Source: Comamonadaceae bacterium (GTDB lineage: Bacteria > Pseudomonadota > Gammaproteobacteria > Burkholderiales > Burkholderiaceae_C). From it: a DNA stretch of 17,058 nucleotides. The first letter of the stretch is position 1, and each line of letters begins with the position of its first letter. Below, one piece after another: positions 5,829 through 13,719 of the stretch. The stretch lies in contig JAHEBY010000011.1 of NCBI GenBank assembly GCA_024642025.1, forward strand, positions 1 to 17,058, written 5' to 3'. The notes under the pieces are model-generated. The model did not search any database and was not told the DNA's origin. It saw only the letters and a list, made by a program, of their open reading frames with translations. Position numbers and translations under genes: made by a program.

Positions 5829-8684
5829 ATGACCAAAAAAATAGCGATAGATACTCCAAAAAGCGCCGCTTTGGCCGCTGCCAGAGCAAAAATAAACGAG
5901 CGACCACTGGTTGAAGACATCCGCTTTCTGGGTCGTATTCTCGGCGACGTCATTCGGGAGCAGGAAGGGGACGCCGCATTCAATCTGATCGAGAACATTC
6001 GCAAGCTGTCTGTCGCCTTCAGGCGGCATGCCGACCACGAAGCCGACAAGTCGTTGAAAAAACTGCTCAAGGGCCTGAGTGGCGATCAAACCGTCAGTGT
6101 GATTCGCGCCTTCACCTACTTCAGCCATCTGGCCAATCTGGCTGAAGACCGGCATTACATCCGTCGCCGCGCCATTCATGACCGCGCTGGCGACACGCGT
6201 GAAGGCAGCCTCGATCTGGCCATGTTGCGCCTTCGCAAGGCGGGCATTTCGTCTAAAGCGATCTCCAGCATGCTGGCCAAAAGTCACGTCTCTCCTGTGT
6301 TGACCGCACACCCGACCGAAGTCCAGCGCAAAAGCATTCTCGACGCCGAGCGCGAAATCGCGCATCTTCTCACCGAGCGTGATGAGATAAAAATGCGGGC
6401 GGGCGCGGGCGACCCCAAACGAGACATTCTCACGCCCCGCGAGCTCGGCGCCAATGAAGCGCACGTGCGCGCCCGTGTCATGCAGCTGTGGCAAACCCGA
6501 CTCCTTCGTTATACCAAGCTCACTGTGGCCGATGAAATTGAAAATGCGCTGAGTTACTACGAGTCAACCTTCTTGCGGGAGATTCCCAAGCTCTATACCG
6601 ACCTCGAAAACGCACTGGGACAACAGCCTGTTCACAGCTTTTTACGTATGGGCCAGTGGATCGGTGGCGATCGCGACGGCAACCCCAACGTCAGCGCTAA
6701 AACGCTGGAACAGGCGCTTAAACGCCAGTCCGAAGTAGCGCTGCGCTATTACCTCACAGAAGTGCACCGGCTTGGCGGTGAAATGTCCATCTCTGCTTTG
6801 CTTGTGGGTTGCACCGCGCCCATGCAGGCGTTGGCCGAGCGATCCCCCGATACGAACGCCCACCGTCAGGACGAGCCATATCGACGCGCCCTCACGGGTG
6901 TCTATGCCCGACTGGCCGCAACACTCAAAATCCTGACGGGCGGCGAAGCAGCGCGTCACGCCGTTGCCCCACAAAACCCCTACACGCTCGCCGAAGAGTT
7001 TTACGCTGATTTGCTGACCATCCGGGAGTCCCTGCAAGAGAACCATGGTGCAGCGCTAATCAGTCACCGGCTGCAACCCTTGATGCGAGCCGTGGATGTA
7101 TTTGGTTTTCACCTGGCAACTGTTGACCTGCGCCAAAGCTCGGACAAACACGAAGAAGTTGTCAAGGAGTTGTTGAGCGTAGCGCGCATTGAGGCCAACT
7201 ACAGCGCGCTGACCGAAGCCGACAAACGCAAAGTGTTGACCCAGTTACTCAACGATGCCCGTTCATTGAGTGTAAAAGGCGCCATCTATTCCGATCACAC
7301 CCGTTCGGAACTGGCGATTTTCGAGGCGGCGCGAGAGATGCGTGTGCGCTATGGCAAACAGGCCATACGCCATTACATCATCAGCCACACCGAAACCGTG
7401 AGCGACCTGCTGGAAGTGCTGCTGCTGCAAAAGGAAGTGGGCCTGATGCACGGCACGCTGGACAACGGCGCTACCAACGACCTGATCGTGGTCCCACTGT
7501 TTGAAACCATTGAAGACCTGCGCAATGCGGCACCGATCATGCGGGACTTTTATGCCGTTCCGGGCGTTGCCGAACTGGTGCGTCGCGGTGGCGCAGAGCA
7601 AGATGTCATGCTGGGCTATTCCGACAGCAACAAGGATGGCGGCATCTTCACCAGCAACTGGGAGCTGTATCGCGCTGAAATAGCCCTGGTCGAGTTTTTT
7701 GACCAATTGAAGGCCAAAGCCAAAGGCGCAGCCCAGATCCAGCTGCGCATGTTCCATGGCCGGGGCGGCACGGTCGGACGGGGCGGCGGACCAAGCTACC
7801 AGGCCATATTGGCGCAGCCGCCAGGAACCGTTCGTGGACAACTTAGATTGACTGAGCAAGGTGAAGTCATTGGCTCCAAATACGCCAATCCGGAAATTGG
7901 CCGTCGCAACCTCGAGACGCTGGTTGCTGCCACACTGGAAGCCACGTTGCTGCAGCCGACTAAGCCAGCCACACAACCGTTCTTGCAAGTTGCCGCCGAG
8001 CTTTCACAGAGCAGCATGGCTGCTTACCGCGCGTTGGTTTACGAAACGCCTGGCTTCACCGAATACTTCTTCAGTGCGACGCCGCTACGCGAGATCGCCG
8101 AGCTCAATATTGGCTCTCGGCCGGCATCCCGAAAGGCATCGCAAAAAATCGAGGATCTACGCGCGATCCCATGGGGCTTCAGCTGGGGACAGTGCCGGTT
8201 GATGCTACCGGGCTGGTTTGGATTTGGATCTGCCATTCACACCTTTCTGGCCCCGTCAGGCAAGCACGTTCAAACTGAACGTCTGGAATTGCTGAGAAAA
8301 ATGCATCGTGAATGGCCATTCTTCTCCACATTGCTGTCAAATATGGACATGGTGATGGCCAAAAGCGACCTCGCGCTGGCGTCGCGTTATTCCGAGTTGG
8401 TCGCCGATGCCCGGCTCCGCAAGAAGGTGTTCGCGGCCATTGAAACCGAATGGCACCGCACGGCCCAGGCGCTCGCGCAAATTACCGGCGATAAGCACAG
8501 GCTCAGCAACAATGCGGCACTCCAGCGCTCCATACGCCACCGCTTTCCATACATCGATCCGCTACACCACCTCCAGGTGGAACTGGTGCGTCGCTATCGC
8601 GAGGGCAAGGCCGACGAACGTGTGCAACGTGGCATCCACATCTCCATCAACGGCGTGGCAGCGGGCTTGCGAAATACTGGCTGA
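5829..8684 (+). CDS. ppc: Phosphoenolpyruvate carboxylase
   Basis: The product has 951 residues, normal for bacterial PEPC. It carboxylates phosphoenolpyruvate with bicarbonate to oxaloacetate and so refills the citric acid cycle. The first signature, VLTAHPTEVQRKS, holds the catalytic His161. The second, VMLGYSDSNKDGG (593-605), and the glycine-rich loop HGRGGTVGRGGG (643-654) are complete. GQWIGGDRDGNPNV (275-288) and the C-terminal NTG are also present, so all usual catalytic parts are intact. The ATG follows a weak GGCGAG. The gene is divergent from hemC and convergent with gnd, only 6 bases apart. The N-terminal 25 residues are more basic and variable than the rest, as is common. Allosteric control by acetyl-CoA and aspartate is known in relatives but cannot be read here. 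Confidence 0.98.
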   Translation: MTKKIAIDTPKSAALAAARAKINERPLVEDIRFLGRILGDVIREQEGDAAFNLIENIRKLSVAFRRHADHEADKSLKKLLKGLSGDQTVSVIRAFTYFSHLANLAEDRHYIRRRAIHDRAGDTREGSLDLAMLRLRKAGISSKAISSMLAKSHVSPVLTAHPTEVQRKSILDAEREIAHLLTERDEIKMRAGAGDPKRDILTPRELGANEAHVRARVMQLWQTRLLRYTKLTVADEIENALSYYESTFLREIPKLYTDLENALGQQPVHSFLRMGQWIGGDRDGNPNVSAKTLEQALKRQSEVALRYYLTEVHRLGGEMSISALLVGCTAPMQALAERSPDTNAHRQDEPYRRALTGVYARLAATLKILTGGEAARHAVAPQNPYTLAEEFYADLLTIRESLQENHGAALISHRLQPLMRAVDVFGFHLATVDLRQSSDKHEEVVKELLSVARIEANYSALTEADKRKVLTQLLNDARSLSVKGAIYSDHTRSELAIFEAAREMRVRYGKQAIRHYIISHTETVSDLLEVLLLQKEVGLMHGTLDNGATNDLIVVPLFETIEDLRNAAPIMRDFYAVPGVAELVRRGGAEQDVMLGYSDSNKDGGIFTSNWELYRAEIALVEFFDQLKAKAKGAAQIQLRMFHGRGGTVGRGGGPSYQAILAQPPGTVRGQLRLTEQGEVIGSKYANPEIGRRNLETLVAATLEATLLQPTKPATQPFLQVAAELSQSSMAAYRALVYETPGFTEYFFSATPLREIAELNIGSRPASRKASQKIEDLRAIPWGFSWGQCRLMLPGWFGFGSAIHTFLAPSGKHVQTERLELLRKMHREWPFFSTLLSNMDMVMAKSDLALASRYSELVADARLRKKVFAAIETEWHRTAQALAQITGDKHRLSNNAALQRSIRHRFPYIDPLHHLQVELVRRYREGKADERVQRGIHISINGVAAGLRNTG

Positions 8685-8690
8685 GGCGCA

Positions 8691-10142
8691 CTAAACGTTG
8701 TAGGTGGAGGATGAAGTGTTGCCGCCCCTGCCGGTCCAGTTGGTATGAAAGAATTCGCCCCGAGGCCTGTCCACCCGTTCATAGGTATGTGCGCCAAAAT
8801 AGTCTCGCTGCGCCTGGAGCAGGTTCGCAGGCAGTCTTGCGGTGCGGTAGCCATCAAAGTAGCTCAGTGCCGAACTCATGGCCGGAGCGGGGACCCCGTT
8901 CAGTACGGAGGCAGAAACCACCCTGCGCCAACCGTCTTGCGCTGATTCCACAACCGACTTGAAGTGGCTATCGAGAAGCAGATTCTGCAACGCGGGGTTC
9001 TGGTCAAAGGCTTCCTTGATTTTCCCGAGGAAGGATGAGCGAATGATGCATCCGCCCCGCCACATCAGCGCAATACCGCCATAGTTCAGATTCCAGCCGT
9101 ATTCTTTTGCCGCTTCTCGCATCAACATGTAACCCTGAGCGTACGAAACAATCTTTGAGGCAAACAGCGCGTCCCGGATGTCATCCACGAAAGCCTTTTT
9201 TTCACCCGAGAACTTGATATCCGGACCCCGTATCACTTTCGACGCTTCGACCCGCTCATCCTTTTGCGCCGACAGGCAACGGGCGAATACTGCTTCAGAT
9301 ATCAAGGTAAGCGGAACGCCCAGATCCAGTGCCATCACCCCCGTCCACTTGCCAGTGCCCTTTTGGCCCGCGGTGTCCAGAATCTTCTCGACCAGCGGCT
9401 CGTTGTTTTCCTGAAAGGCCAGGATGTCCCGCGTGATCTCAATCAGATAGCTGTTGAGCACACCTTCGTTCCACTCGGCGAAGACTGCATGCATCTCCGA
9501 AGGGCTCATGCCCAGCAGATTCTTCATGATCTGATAGGCCTCACAAATGAGCTGCATATCGCCGTATTCGATACCGTTGTGAACCATCTTCACAAAGTGG
9601 CCTGCGCCGCCTTCGCCCACCCAGTCGCAACACGGACTGCCATCGTCCACCTTCGCCGCTATCGCCTGAAAAATGTCCTTGACGAGCGGCCATGCGGCGG
9701 CTGATCCGCCCGGCATGATGGACGGCCCCTTAAGGGCGCCCTCCTCGCCGCCTGATACCCCCGTTCCAATGAAGTAAAAGCCCTTGCTCTCCAGATAGGA
9801 TGTGCGCCGGTTGGTATCAGGGAAATGGGTGTTCCCACCGTCAATAATGATGTCACCGGGGTCAAGAAAACCGATCAATTGCTCAATGAAATCGTCTACC
9901 GCCTTGCCAGCCTTGACCATCAGCATGATCTTTCGCGGCCTGGCCAACGACGCAACAAATTCTTCAACGGAATGGGCGCCACGTATTGTCTGACCTTGGG
10001 CCCGGCCAGCCAGAAAACTGTCAACCTTTTCAATGGAACGGTTGTAGGCTGTGACCGTGTAGCCTTTGCTGGCCATATTGAGGATCAGGTTCTCACCCAT
10101 GACGGCAAGGCCCACCAAGCCGATGTCGGAAAGTTTCTTCAT
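8691..10142 (-). CDS. gnd: 6-phosphogluconate dehydrogenase (decarboxylating)
   Basis: The product has 483 residues, typical of the long dimeric form. It oxidises 6-phosphogluconate to ribulose 5-phosphate and CO2 with NADP+ in the pentose phosphate pathway. The N-terminal Rossmann domain has GLVGLAVMGENL (8-19) and YNRS (33-36); Arg and Ser after the second strand favour NADP. The substrate site shows VSGGEEGALKGPSIMPGG (129-146) and the catalytic Lys185 in GHFVKMVHNGIEYGD with Asn189 and Glu192. ILDTAGQKGTGKWT and the C-terminal tail FHTNWTGRGG are complete. The ATG at 10142 has no clear Shine-Dalgarno sequence; a 9-bp tandem repeat lies just upstream. The gene is 84 bases downstream of the LytTR regulator on the same strand, with no terminator seen between, so co-transcription is possible. 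Confidence 0.97.
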   Translation of the reverse strand: MKKLSDIGLVGLAVMGENLILNMASKGYTVTAYNRSIEKVDSFLAGRAQGQTIRGAHSVEEFVASLARPRKIMLMVKAGKAVDDFIEQLIGFLDPGDIIIDGGNTHFPDTNRRTSYLESKGFYFIGTGVSGGEEGALKGPSIMPGGSAAAWPLVKDIFQAIAAKVDDGSPCCDWVGEGGAGHFVKMVHNGIEYGDMQLICEAYQIMKNLLGMSPSEMHAVFAEWNEGVLNSYLIEITRDILAFQENNEPLVEKILDTAGQKGTGKWTGVMALDLGVPLTLISEAVFARCLSAQKDERVEASKVIRGPDIKFSGEKKAFVDDIRDALFASKIVSYAQGYMLMREAAKEYGWNLNYGGIALMWRGGCIIRSSFLGKIKEAFDQNPALQNLLLDSHFKSVVESAQDGWRRVVSASVLNGVPAPAMSSALSYFDGYRTARLPANLLQAQRDYFGAHTYERVDRPRGEFFHTNWTGRGGNTSSSTYNV

Positions 10143-10146
10143 ATTG

Positions 10147-10164
10147 TTGAGGTTCTTGAGGTTC
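10147..10164 (-). repeat. Two tandem 9-bp units in the gnd leader
   Basis: On the minus strand GAACCTCAA occurs twice without a gap, ending 4 bases before the gnd ATG, where a ribosome binding site would be expected. It may be a slippage product or an unusual translation signal; no function is established. Confidence 0.5.
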
Positions 10165-10226
10165 GTGAATCGACTGTATTTCTTGCTCGCGTCTTTAGCC
10201 CAAGAGGGGGCGACAGGATTGCTCTA

Positions 10227-10970
10227 TCAGACTCCAGCCATCACTTCGCGCACCGCTGCAAGCTGCCTGCGCGATACGGACAGCGTTTCGTCTATGCCTG
10301 TCAGGCGAACAGCCCACCCTTCGCCCTCCTCGGGATCGTAATTTTTCTCGAGCGCGCGCACAGCCCGCCGCGCAACCAGCGCATTGCGATGGATGCGCAT
10401 GAACTCGTCACCATACTTGTCTTCAAGCTCACTCAGGGAGCCGTCCAGGATGTAGCTTTTGATTGCGGTGCGAACCGTGAGGTACTTCAATTCGGCTTTG
10501 AAATACAACACCTCACGAAGCGGCACGCGCTCGGTTCGCCCCCGCTCCTGAATAATCAGCACTTCTCCCGGTGTTTCGGCAACCTGTCCCCGCTTTGACT
10601 CAAGTAGTCGCTCTACTTTTTGGAGCGCCATCTGTAACCTCTCAAGTCGCACCGGCTTGGTCAGATAGTCCACCGCCTCCAGTTCAAACGCGTCCACCGC
10701 GTGCTCCGCGTAGGCCGTAACAAATATCACAGCGGGTGGCTCTGCTCCCGCCTGCAGTGTCTTTGCCAGCGTCAACCCGTCTGCACCAGGCATATGTATA
10801 TCCAGTAGCGCCACATCAAACGACTGGCGGCGCAATGCCTCCACGGCTTCAACCGCGTTGGAGGCCTCAGCAGCAACGCGCACGTCTGGATCGCGGCAAT
10901 CAGCCAACAAGGTGCGAAGGCGCGAGCGCGCCAAAATCTCATCGTCCACGATCAAAACTGAAAGCGTCAT
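10227..10970 (-). CDS. algR: LytTR-family response regulator, AlgR-like
   Basis: The product has 247 residues. Residues 1-120 form a receiver domain with the acidic pocket Asp9-Asp10, phosphorylatable Asp57 (ALLDIHMPGADG), Thr85 and Lys105 (YLTKPV). Residues about 140-245 form a LytTR DNA-binding domain with VLYFKAELKYLTVRT, EDKYGDEFMRIHRNALV and LSVSRRQL. AlgR in Pseudomonas regulates alginate, type IV pili and virulence genes; members of this group in betaproteobacteria are poorly studied. The ATG overlaps the kinase stop codon as ATGA, so the two proteins are almost surely made together and act as a pair. The neighbourhood (argH on one side, the hem genes on the other) matches the algR locus of Pseudomonas, which supports the symbol. 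Regulon and signal are unknown. Confidence 0.92.
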   Translation of the reverse strand: MTLSVLIVDDEILARSRLRTLLADCRDPDVRVAAEASNAVEAVEALRRQSFDVALLDIHMPGADGLTLAKTLQAGAEPPAVIFVTAYAEHAVDAFELEAVDYLTKPVRLERLQMALQKVERLLESKRGQVAETPGEVLIIQERGRTERVPLREVLYFKAELKYLTVRTAIKSYILDGSLSELEDKYGDEFMRIHRNALVARRAVRALEKNYDPEEGEGWAVRLTGIDETLSVSRRQLAAVREVMAGV

Positions 10971-12022
10971 ATCGGCACCTCAATTCGAGCCTGAAACACA
11001 CCGTCTTTCAGGGCACTTTGAAATTGTCCTTGCACGTCGTGCAGCAGGCTTAACCTGTCCCGCACATTGTTAAGCGCGACTCCATTGCCGCGGGTATTGG
11101 CATGGCGAAGATCGGGCGACACCGTGTTGGTCACCTTGATCACAACGGTCGAGCTGCGCCGCTGGGTCGTAATCTTCACCAGCGCTCCTGTCGGACAAGG
11201 TTCCACACCGTGCTTGACGGCGTTTTCCACCAGCGGCTGCAACAGCAGGGGCGGCAAGCGCGCCTTTTCGGCCTTTGGGTCCAGCGACCATTCCACCTGA
11301 AGCCGATCCCCGAAACGAACCTGTTCGATAGCAAGGTAACGTTGTGCCAGATTGACTTCGTCTGCCAGCGTGACGGAGTCACTTTGCTCCATCAGCGCAT
11401 GGCGAAAGAGGTCACTCAAGTCTTCCAGCATCGCTTCGGCTTTGGCCGGCTCTTGTCGCACCAGTGCAATGACGCTGTTGAGTGTATTGAACAGAAAATG
11501 CGGGCGAATACGACTCTGCAGCTCGGTCAAACGCGCCGTGGTCGCGGCGGGCACGGTGCCTTTGGCCCGCAGCACCAGCGCAGTAACCAGCGCCGCAGAC
11601 AGCAACGCGCCAGCAAAGGCACTGGCCACCCAGGGGGCTTCACCCAGGAAGTTCATCATGGCCAGCAAGCCACATCCGTAAAGACCGGCAATGGCGCCCA
11701 GGGTGACACCCACAAAATACTGGGTGGATCTTGGAACCCGCGCCAGCAGGCGTTTGAGGCTGCATGCGCCAATGAGCCACACCAGTGTGGCGGGCAGCGC
11801 GCCACCCGTGACCATGGACAGCCGCGTCAACCAATCCAGGACGGAGCCGGCGACAAACATGCTCCCTACGGCCACCACGACCTCCACAAACAGCACAGCC
11901 CGCAGGACAACCCCCACGTGACAAGCGTCAAAAACCAATACCGGCGCCTTCACAGCAGCGGCCCCTGCCGGGTTCAACTCCGCAAAGGCTGACAGAATCT
12001 TTGAATCCTTCATGGCCGCCAT
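10967..12022 (-). CDS. algZ: LytS/AlgZ-type sensor histidine kinase
   Basis: The product has 351 residues. The first 150 hold about four hydrophobic membrane segments (near 36-58, 70-88, 102-124 and 132-152) with no large periplasmic domain. The kinase core is of the His_kinase family (PF06580): RIRPHFLFNTLNS with His175 as the likely phosphorylation site. The ATPase domain has the N-box LLLQPLVENAVKHG and the glycine loop NTRGNGVALNNVRDRL. It lacks the usual HisKA dimerisation helix pair, as in AlgZ/FimS. The partner is the LytTR regulator encoded right behind it. The start may be ATG 12022 or ATG 12013; neither has a strong ribosome binding site. The gene is divergent from argH across 143 bases that contain a direct repeat and an inverted repeat. 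Confidence 0.92.
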   Translation of the reverse strand: MAAMKDSKILSAFAELNPAGAAAVKAPVLVFDACHVGVVLRAVLFVEVVVAVGSMFVAGSVLDWLTRLSMVTGGALPATLVWLIGACSLKRLLARVPRSTQYFVGVTLGAIAGLYGCGLLAMMNFLGEAPWVASAFAGALLSAALVTALVLRAKGTVPAATTARLTELQSRIRPHFLFNTLNSVIALVRQEPAKAEAMLEDLSDLFRHALMEQSDSVTLADEVNLAQRYLAIEQVRFGDRLQVEWSLDPKAEKARLPPLLLQPLVENAVKHGVEPCPTGALVKITTQRRSSTVVIKVTNTVSPDLRHANTRGNGVALNNVRDRLSLLHDVQGQFQSALKDGVFQARIEVPI

Positions 12023-12027
12023 CGTAG

Positions 12028-12060
12028 ATCAAACCGAGCCGTCCACCGCCATCAAACCGA
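12028..12060. repeat. Perfect 10-bp direct repeat upstream of algZ
   Basis: ATCAAACCGA occurs at 12028-12037 and again at 12051-12060, a distance of 23 bases, about two helix turns. The near copy ends 5 bases from the algZ start codon. LytTR regulators often bind direct repeats spaced by about two turns, so this could be an autoregulatory site, but the sequence does not match a motif I know. Confidence 0.45.
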
Positions 12061-12114
12061 ATTTGAACGAAGATTTTGCCGCTCTGTCGGCGACGAGGCC
12101 CGTATTCATTGAAT

Positions 12115-12137
12115 AATTGGCAGGTTCCCCGCCAATT
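12115..12137. promoter_or_regulatory. Inverted repeat in the argH leader
   Basis: AATTGGC and GCCAATT form a perfect 7-bp inverted repeat with a 9-base spacer, 28 bases before the argH start codon. It could be a small RNA hairpin in the leader or a dimeric operator. No U-run follows on either strand, so an intrinsic terminator is unlikely. Confidence 0.4.
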
Positions 12138-12165
12138 TCGCCGCATCATGCAGGCGCCGCAAATC

Positions 12166-13617
12166 ATGTCAAAAAATCAACTCGATCAAAAATCCCAGGC
12201 CTGGTCGGCCCTGTTTTCTGAACCCATGAGCGACCTGGTGAAGCGCTACACCGCAAGCGTCTTCTTTGACAAGCGCCTGGCAGACGCCGACATTGCTGGC
12301 TCGCTGGCGCACGCAGACATGCTGGCGGCTCAGCACATCATCAGCCAGCAAGACCATGAAGCCATTCAAAAGGGGCTGGCCACCGTCAAAGCCGAGATTG
12401 ATGCCGGCAAGTTCGACTGGAAACTGGATCTGGAAGACGTGCACCTCAACATAGAGGCGCGCCTCACCCAACTGGTGGGCGATGCTGGCAAGCGCCTGCA
12501 CACCGGGCGAAGCCGAAATGATCAGGTCGCAACCGACATTCGCCTGTGGCTGCGCAGTGAAATCGATCTCATAGTCCCTCTGCTGGCTGACTTGCAGCGC
12601 GCCCTGGTAGCCGTCGCAGAAAAAAATGCCGATGTCATCCTGCCAGGATTCACGCACTTGCAGGTCGCCCAGCCGGTGAGCTTTGGCCACCACATGCTGG
12701 CCTATGTGGAAATGTTTGCGCGCGATGCAGAGCGGATGGCCGACGTGCGCAAACGGACCAACCGCCTGCCGCTCGGTGCCGCGGCGCTTGCCGGAACCAG
12801 CTACCCGCTGGACCGCGAACGTGTGGCCCGCACGCTGGGCATGGTGGACGAGGCCGGCAACGCCCAGGTGTGCCAGAACAGCCTGGACGCCGTGAGCGAC
12901 CGCGACTTCGCCATCGAGTTCACTGCGGCCGCCTCGCTGTGCATGGTTCACATCAGCCGCCTGAGTGAAGAGCTGATTTTGTGGATGAGCCAGAGCTTTG
13001 GCTTCATCCGCATCGCCGACCGGTTCACCACCGGCAGCTCGATCATGCCGCAGAAGAAAAACCCGGACGTGCCCGAGCTGGCTCGCGGCAAGACCGGCCG
13101 TGTAGTCGGACACCTGATGGGGTTGATCACCCTGATGAAGGGCCAGCCACTGGCCTACAACAAAGACAACCAGGAAGACAAGGAACCGCTTTTTGACACG
13201 GTAGACACGTTAAAAGACACACTGCGCATCTTTTCCGAAATGGTGGGCGGCCAGCTCGGCTCGGCTACGGGGCAGAAGGAAGGCGGCATCACCGTTAACG
13301 TGCCCGCCATGGAAGCCGCCACGCTGAAGGGCTACGCCACGGCAACCGATCTTGCAGACTATCTTGTCAAAAAAGGCCTGCCGTTTCGCGACGCGCATGA
13401 GACTGTGGCCCACGCCGTCAAGGCAGCGCAATCGCACAACGTGGACCTGTCCGAACTGCCGTTAAAGGTTTTGCAGGGCTTTAACGCCAGCATCGAGAAA
13501 GATGTGTTTGATTGCTTGAGTCTGCGCGGGAGCCTCAACGCGCGCAACATTCTGGGCGGCACGGCGCCCGATCAGGTGCGCGCCCAGATTGCCCGGCACA
13601 AGGCGCGACTGGGTTAA
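12166..13617 (+). CDS. argH: Argininosuccinate lyase
   Basis: The product has 483 residues and cleaves argininosuccinate to arginine and fumarate, the last step of arginine synthesis. It belongs to the fumarase/aspartase superfamily, usually a cytoplasmic tetramer. The signature GSSIMPQKKNPD (290-301), with the catalytic serine loop, is perfect. HTGRSRNDQVATD binds substrate and FTHLQVAQPVSFGHH holds Thr163 and His164. The start was set at ATG 12166 because MSKNQLDQKSQAWSALFSEP matches the usual N-terminus of relatives; ATG 12148 in the same frame is possible, and neither has a strong ribosome binding site. The gene is divergent from algZ, as in Pseudomonas. No operon partner follows: the next genes are on the other strand. 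Confidence 0.97.
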   Translation: MSKNQLDQKSQAWSALFSEPMSDLVKRYTASVFFDKRLADADIAGSLAHADMLAAQHIISQQDHEAIQKGLATVKAEIDAGKFDWKLDLEDVHLNIEARLTQLVGDAGKRLHTGRSRNDQVATDIRLWLRSEIDLIVPLLADLQRALVAVAEKNADVILPGFTHLQVAQPVSFGHHMLAYVEMFARDAERMADVRKRTNRLPLGAAALAGTSYPLDRERVARTLGMVDEAGNAQVCQNSLDAVSDRDFAIEFTAAASLCMVHISRLSEELILWMSQSFGFIRIADRFTTGSSIMPQKKNPDVPELARGKTGRVVGHLMGLITLMKGQPLAYNKDNQEDKEPLFDTVDTLKDTLRIFSEMVGGQLGSATGQKEGGITVNVPAMEAATLKGYATATDLADYLVKKGLPFRDAHETVAHAVKAAQSHNVDLSELPLKVLQGFNASIEKDVFDCLSLRGSLNARNILGGTAPDQVRAQIARHKARLG

Positions 13618-13639
13618 CGCTTCTTGCCTCCAAAAAAAG

Positions 13640-13684
13640 AGGGTCTAGAAGGTTTACTTGATAGAAAATTGGCCTCTAGCCCCT
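13640..13684 (-). terminator. Likely intrinsic terminator for the lysE-methyltransferase pair
   Basis: AGGGTCTAGA (13640-13649) pairs with TCTAGCCCCT (13675-13684), nine of ten positions, with a 25-base loop. On the minus strand the stem is followed by CTTTTTTTGG, a run of seven T, which suits termination of leftward transcription. On the plus strand the stem is followed by GTCGAATATA with no U-run, so termination of argH is less clear. The right arm is part of the dispersed repeat. Confidence 0.5.
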
Positions 13685-13719
13685 GTCGAATATAAATAAT
13701 TAGCTATATATTTCATAGC
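13665..13719 (+). repeat. Dispersed 55-bp repeat, intergenic copy
   Basis: Blocks AAAATT, TAGCCCC, GTC, AGCTAT and AGC recur with identical spacing inside hemD (4526-4580, other strand). The stretch is much richer in A and T than its surroundings. It overlaps the last bases of the methyltransferase gene and one arm of a terminator-like hairpin. The core resembles a short non-coding repeat I recall in Comamonadaceae; copy number cannot be judged from this window. Confidence 0.65.

Noticed and set aside
5718..6494. A 258-residue open frame on the minus strand over the start of ppc
   Set aside because: It lies opposite a clear ppc reading frame, its protein shows no domain pattern, and it crosses the hemC-ppc promoter region.
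7827..7836. ACCGTTCGTG, close to the Pseudomonas AlgR box ACCGTTCGTC
   Set aside because: It lies deep in the ppc coding region (a conserved protein segment), so the match is probably chance.
7263..7988. A 241-residue open frame on the minus strand inside ppc
   Set aside because: Antisense to the catalytic core of ppc, no recognisable motif, no promoter or ribosome binding site seen.
8685..8690. Terminator between convergent ppc and gnd
   Set aside because: Only six bases separate the stop codons and no hairpin with a U-run was found on either side; termination must occur within the opposing gene or by another mechanism.
12104..12122. Possible ARG box (TGAATAATT) upstream of argH
   Set aside because: Only one half-site resembles the enterobacterial ARG box; the second half does not match, and the arginine regulator of this group is not established here.
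12169..13113. A 314-residue open frame on the minus strand inside argH
   Set aside because: It is antisense to an intact argH with full signatures; long antisense frames are common in GC-rich genes and its composition (His/Gln/Ala-rich) looks like a shadow.
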